Assembly (NCBI GenBank): GCA_012295275.1
Contig: CM022673.1
Location: 24,544,761 to 24,608,760 of the forward strand
Reading direction: 5' to 3'
Source: Chrysomallon squamiferum
Lineage: Eukaryota; Mollusca; Gastropoda; Neomphalida; Peltospiridae
DNA length: 64,000 nucleotides
Position numbers and translations under genes: made by a program. Below are positions 62,446-64,000 of the stretch, piece after piece. The notes beneath the pieces were generated by a model. It had not been told where the DNA came from. It ran no database searches and worked only from the letters and a program-made list of their open reading frames with translations. Position 1 is the stretch's first letter; each line of letters opens with the position of its first letter.

Positions 62446-64000
62446 GTAAGTTACATACAAACAAACATATACGTAGTGCTATTAGTTTTATGTCCAGATT
62501 TTAATTTTACATTCTTCTTTGGAAATAATGTATTTTTTTTATACAGTGAACATTTATATGAAATAGAAGAAAACTAAAATGATGATTTGTTTCAGAAATG
62601 AAATAAATTACATGTAATATGAAGGACATGTTTAGTCCAAAAATAAAATAATAAATACCATCATTATCATCTCAGTCTGGTGTTTGGTGGATTTGTTTGA
62701 GTTTTCAACTTAAGCCAGAAGCTGGCTGCATCAAAGTCTTCAGTTTTTGTTGTCTTTCACTTGATGTCAGTAAACAATAGAATCTATTTAACCATGTTCT
62801 TAACTCAAATCTTTCATTAGCAACTTCTTGATTAAATACATCTCAATAATTTGGAGTTATATGAAGCAAAAATATATATAATTTTTAAAATGCTACTTTG
62901 ACCTAGCATCTTCTATTCAAAATCAGTTTTTAAAAGATCTTCATTTCTAAGATAACTTTAAAGTTATTCAAAAAGAGGAAACTATATTATTGTAGTTCCT
63001 GCTTTATTTTTTAATTTATTTTTATTGTTATTATTATCCTTTTTTTTTTTAAATCCTTGGAGATTACAAGCTCTATATAATTATTAATATTTTTAATGTG
63101 TATTGTTGTTGTATAAACTTTCATTCACACTACATATTCTTGTTAAAAATAGTTTTAAAAATGAAAAGGAAAAAGGACAAAATAAATGTGATTTGATAAT
63201 TAATGTTACATAACTATGACACTCTTTTTAACCTAAAATATTTTTCATCTTATTTCAAAGATTAAGCTACTGTATGAGTTACAGCCAATATATAACAATT
63301 TCTAGTACATTTATTAGAATGAAAAAGCTAATATCAATTTTTGATTCTCCTATAGCATTTTTACTTGTTATTTTTGAACCTGCAAACATCAAAACTAACA
63401 GTAGTAAAACACTGACATATTTAAATGTATTCTATTCAGAATTAATGAAAATGTATTCTTTATTTGATATTTCAGGATACAAGTCAAGTATGAATTTTTA
63501 AAATCTGTTTTCATTTATATTTGATCATATCAGAAGAAAAAAATTAATTTCACAAAAAACAAAACAAAATCATAACTGAATTACAGTATGTTAAAAAGCA
63601 ATGTTTATGCCTTTATGTTTTCTCAAGAAATAATATTTTATAAAAGTTAATCCCATATTTCAGTATTTAATTCCTTTTTCTTTGAAAAAAAATAAAATAA
63701 AAGTAAATGTTTTCAAATCAAACATTAAAATTTATTGCACTAATAAAGATATTCATTACTTTTATCCATACGAAAATTTATAATAAAAAAATTTACAAAT
63801 AAATTTTTATAATCTTTAACTAATCTGTTTTCAAAATCATTGCAAATGAGTTATACTAAATGTCATAATCTGTTTTCATAAAGTTACACAACATTGTAAA
63901 CTATATTACAAAACACTTTTTCACTAATAATTTTATTACAGTTGTCCTGAACTCAGAACATTGTTATAGTTTGTAAATCAATACCTTTTTGATCAGTGTT
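62446..64000. other. AGBL intron running off the window
   Basis: AT-rich sequence without a recognised exon. A short lysine-rich frame near 63160 has no acceptor or donor and is not claimed. Confidence 0.55.

Noticed and set aside
62035-62577. 180-codon open frame on the + strand
   Set aside because: Mostly translated TATG/TG repeats. Only the part at 62379-62445 is coding, as AGBL exon 19 in its own spliced frame.

Overview
This is an AT-rich nuclear window from an animal. It is intron-rich, has no operons and is crowded with microsatellites and minisatellites. Small exons sit in introns full of (TG)n, (ATT)n, (TATG)n and homopolymer runs. With the protein divergence from vertebrates, this suggests a lophotrochozoan, most likely a cephalopod mollusc such as an octopus. 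That placement is inference; the sequence alone shows only that it is metazoan.

Layout. 1-16.5 kb: no recognised coding exon. It holds a 31-bp tandem array at the left edge, many AT-rich simple repeats and a few GC-richer islands at about 3.96-4.33, 7.43-7.72, 9.55-9.68 and 13.8-14.5 kb. The 7.4-7.7 kb island has promoter-like motifs. 16.59-21.5 kb (+): a ten-exon SLC37A4/G6PT-like glucose-6-phosphate transporter gene. All exons are clean except exon 9, which carries an in-frame TAA and a local frame displacement. 21.5-25.5 kb: likely 3'UTR and intergenic sequence. 25.59-26.79 kb (-): a complete three-exon RPL39 gene (51 aa) with a pyrimidine-rich 5' end like a TOP mRNA. 29.38 kb to past 62.4 kb (+): a large AGBL2/3-type cytosolic carboxypeptidase gene whose 3' end lies outside the window. 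Its catalytic exons (50.8-62.4 kb) are all in frame and carry the zinc and catalytic motifs. Its N-terminal half is less tidy: exon 3 has two competing readings, and the exon expected after 48,787 is represented only by a degenerate tandem array of exon-like copies (49.4-50.4 kb).

The AGBL introns hold most of the structure not explained by genes: a 0.76-kb tandem duplication of a TGAATTT-rich array (33.9-35.7 kb), an internally deleted Tigger/pogo DNA transposon that keeps its DNA-binding-domain ORF (38.2-39.0 kb), a roughly 70-copy 38-bp minisatellite with higher-order structure between two catalytic exons (55.4-58.0 kb), and a 22-24-bp minisatellite running straight into a splice acceptor (61.5-61.7 kb).

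The three genes have unrelated roles (ER glucose-6-phosphate transport, the large ribosomal subunit, tubulin deglutamylation) and are neighbours rather than a pathway. SLC37A4 and RPL39 are tail to tail; RPL39 and AGBL are head to head with about 2.6 kb between them. I see no clearly new biological system. The best leads are the exon-scale oddities: the broken SLC37A4 exon 9, the exon-derived tandem array in AGBL, and splice acceptors built directly on repeats.
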